Assembly: GCA_002690215.1 (NCBI GenBank) | Contig: NZDS01000060.1 | Coordinates: 18,903 to 59,589, forward strand | Source: Rhodospirillaceae bacterium | Lineage (GTDB): Bacteria > Pseudomonadota > Alphaproteobacteria > UBA2966 | Reading direction: 5' to 3' | DNA length: 40,687 nucleotides | In this document: piece by piece, positions 39,008-40,687 of the stretch | Position numbering within the stretch: position 1 is the first letter of the stretch | Layout: the number at the start of each line of letters is the position of its first letter | The notes under the pieces: model-generated | The model's database searches: none | Told to the model about the DNA's origin: nothing | Seen by the model: only the letters and a program-made list of their open reading frames with translations | Made by a program: the position numbers and the translations under genes

Positions 39008-40360
39008 TCAACTGGCTGGCTCGGGCAGCAACAGCCCGGTGATCGAGCGCTCGAGCCTGAGCACGTGTCGGGCGGCGGCATTGATGTCGGCGATGGTGAG
39101 TGCCGCGATATGTTCGGGCCAGGCTTCGACGTCGGCTGCCCGGCGTCCCGTGACCAAGGCCGTGCCAAAAAAGCGGGCGGCGCGGCGCACGTTGTCGCGG
39201 GCATAGGTGGCGGCGGCGATCATGCCGGCCTTGGAGCGCTCTAGCTCGGCCTCGCTGACACCCTTTTCCAGCACCTCGGCCAGCACTCGGTCGGCCGCCG
39301 CCTCCAGCGCGGCCACTTCGCCGCCCGGGGGCGGGCTGGCATATATGTGGAAGCGCGCAAGGTCGAGGGTGCTGCCGCGGTAGTAGGCGCCGGCTCCGGA
39401 GGCCAGCTTCTGTTCCACCACCAGGGCCTGGTAGAGGCGGCTGGTGGCGCCGCCCCCGAGGATGTCGGCCAGGACCTGGAGCGCCACCGCGTGGCGGCTC
39501 TCGCCGGCCGTGCGGCTGGGCGCCAGGTAGCTGCGGCTGAAGCTTGGCTGGCGCACCCGGGCATCCTCGAGAACCACACGCCGGGCCGCCAGTTGCGGGG
39601 GCTCCTGAGGTCTCACACGGGGCGGCACGGACTCTACCGGAAGGGCGCCGTAGATACGTTCAGCGAGCGGCCGCAAGATGGTCTCGGTGATATCACCAGC
39701 GACAATCAAGATGGCGTTGTTTGGTGCATACCAGGTGTCATAAAAGGCCAGCACGTCGGCCCGCACCAGGCGGCTGGCCTCGTGGGCCCAGCCGATCACC
39801 GGCAGGCGGTAGGGATGGGCCAGGTACTGGCCCGCCGCCATGTGCTCGCTGAGCAGCGCTCCGGGATCGTTGTCGGTGCGCGAGCGGCGCTCCTCCATGA
39901 CCACGTCACGCTCTGTCAGCACGTCTGCCTCGCTGAGCACGAGATTGACCATGCGGTCGGCCTCGAGCTCCATGACGGTGGCCAGGCGACCGGCGGCCAC
40001 AGTCTGGAAATAGCCGGTGTAGTCGTGGGCCGTGAAGGCGTTCTCGCGCCCGCCCAGACGGGCCACCGTCTTGGAGAAGGCGCCACCCGGCACTTTGGCC
40101 GTGCCCTTGAACATGAGGTGTTCAAGAAGGTGGGCAACGCCCGACTTGCCGGGCGGCTCGTCGGCGGCGCCGACCTTGTACCAGACCATGTGGGTGACCA
40201 CCGGTGCCCGGTGATCTGGGATCATCACCACCTGCATGCCGTTTTCCAGCGTAAACGTGGTGGGATTGAAGAGCCCGGCCCGGGCCGGGCCGGCGAACAT
40301 CAGGACAACCGCCAGCACCAGAATCGGGGCCACAGTTGGTAGGTGACGGAATGCGTTCAT
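39008..40360 (-). CDS. M16 family zinc peptidase, exported
   Basis: This 450-residue protein has a signal peptide (HLPTVAPILVLAVVLMFAGPARA). The zinc motif is GVAHLLEHLMFKG (H77, E80, H81), followed by ENAFTAHDYTGYF and the Glu of TERDVVMEERRSR. GGGATSRLYQALVVEQKLAS is the C-terminal M16 signature. It is the active partner of the next gene, a pair often found downstream of DUF3035 and lspA in alphaproteobacteria. ATG 40360 is preferred; a GTG at 40381 with GGGGG before it would add seven residues. It probably degrades peptides or misfolded proteins in the periplasm. Confidence 0.92.
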   Translation of the reverse strand: MNAFRHLPTVAPILVLAVVLMFAGPARAGLFNPTTFTLENGMQVVMIPDHRAPVVTHMVWYKVGAADEPPGKSGVAHLLEHLMFKGTAKVPGGAFSKTVARLGGRENAFTAHDYTGYFQTVAAGRLATVMELEADRMVNLVLSEADVLTERDVVMEERRSRTDNDPGALLSEHMAAGQYLAHPYRLPVIGWAHEASRLVRADVLAFYDTWYAPNNAILIVAGDITETILRPLAERIYGALPVESVPPRVRPQEPPQLAARRVVLEDARVRQPSFSRSYLAPSRTAGESRHAVALQVLADILGGGATSRLYQALVVEQKLASGAGAYYRGSTLDLARFHIYASPPPGGEVAALEAAADRVLAEVLEKGVSEAELERSKAGMIAAATYARDNVRRAARFFGTALVTGRRAADVEAWPEHIAALTIADINAAARHVLRLERSITGLLLPEPAS

Positions 40361-40443
40361 GGCAACGAAGATAGATACCACCCCCCTAACTGGGCAAGGG
40401 CAGTGATCATCACAGCAGCGTTACATGGCAGGCCAACCTGGCG

Positions 40444-40687
40444 CTAAAAAACGTTCTCTAGCAGCGCCCGCTTGCGTCGCTTGATCACCGGCACGCCCTG
40501 GCCGCTGGGCGCCTGGCCCTTGGCCTGTGCCTCCTTGATGCGTGCTGCTTCCTTGCCGGCATCGACCACTTCGCCCGGAGGCCGCTTATTTTGCCAGAAC
40601 AGGATCTTGTCGGCGAAGCCTTCGCCCTTTTGTGCCACCTGGGTCATTTCGCGGTTGATGATGGTGCGAATGCCGGGCTGTACCTGC
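40444..40687 (-). CDS. DUF3035 lipoprotein (C-terminal part, 5' truncated by window edge)
   Basis: The open frame runs from the window edge to TAG at 40444-40446 and gives about 80 residues. It contains IRTIINREMTQV, then FADKILFWQNKRPPGEVVDAGKEAARIKEAQ (quoted in part), then a basic end VIKRRKRALLENVF. The ADKILFW and VDxxxEAxRI pieces match the C-terminal part of DUF3035 proteins, alphaproteobacterial outer-membrane lipoproteins discussed as BamF-like accessory subunits. The signal peptide and lipobox lie outside the window. An 83-bp gap separates it from the M16 pair; I see no clear terminator or promoter in it. Confidence 0.7.
   Translation of the reverse strand, partial: QVQPGIRTIINREMTQVAQKGEGFADKILFWQNKRPPGEVVDAGKEAARIKEAQAKGQAPSGQGVPVIKRRKRALLENVF

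Noticed and set aside
40361-40443. Terminator or promoter in the gap before the M16 pair.
   Set aside because: Only short imperfect palindromes (around GTGATCATCAC) and weak hexamers were found, none convincing.

Overview
This window looks like a chromosomal segment of a GC-rich alphaproteobacterium, probably Rhodospirillales-like. The reasons are paired b'/b ATP synthase subunits, a split glycine decarboxylase (GcvPA/GcvPB), and the homoserine kinase of the APH fold. Gene neighbourhoods also fit that class: ispH-thrB-rnhA, lipid A genes next to DUF2093-xseA-purD, and a DUF3035 lipoprotein followed by two M16 proteins. It is almost entirely housekeeping. I see no tRNA, rRNA, CRISPR, insertion sequence or prophage, and no stretch over 300 bp lacks a gene.

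Layout: 1-711 is the end of an ATP synthase F0 operon (+). 836-5210 is a gcvT-gcvH-gcvPA-gcvPB operon (-) behind a tandem glycine riboswitch and a good promoter, preceded by an unknown lipoprotein gene. 6257-8657 is ispH-thrB-rnhA (+). 8742-10160 is a lone DsbD-alpha-like protein followed by a peroxiredoxin-5 (-). 10289-10852 is the YqgE/AlgH protein (+). 10849-17180 (-) runs molybdopterin oxidoreductase, lipid kinase, thrC, M16 peptidase, GNAT. 17286-24302 (+) is a tightly overlapping run: class III cyclase, msbA-like exporter, DUF374 acyltransferase, waaA, lpxK, lpxL; most of it builds and exports Kdo-lipid A. 24319-26822 (-) is xseA, DUF2093, M23 peptidase. 26959-29333 (+) is purD plus an APH-fold kinase. 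29485-31911 (-) holds two tandem acyl-CoA dehydrogenases. tadA (-), a C26 amidase, rluB-like and rsmD (+) follow. The window ends with mutL, pgi, two M16 proteins and a DUF3035 lipoprotein fragment (-).

The most interesting points are: (i) an APH-fold kinase facing two acyl-CoA dehydrogenases that carry the DGPDEVH signature of ACAD10/11-type enzymes, which suggests a split version of the kinase/dehydrogenase system that processes 4-hydroxyacyl-CoAs; (ii) a family of G/C-run palindromic repeats with three copies, each at a convergent gene junction, one supplying the last residues of RNase HI and two carrying T7 tracts like terminators; (iii) a tandem glycine riboswitch whose promoter overlaps the stop codon of the upstream gene; (iv) a probable CTG start codon for the M23 peptidase.

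Family assignments come from motifs recognised by reading; no database search was run. Start codons were chosen from ribosome-binding sites, overlaps and family N-termini.
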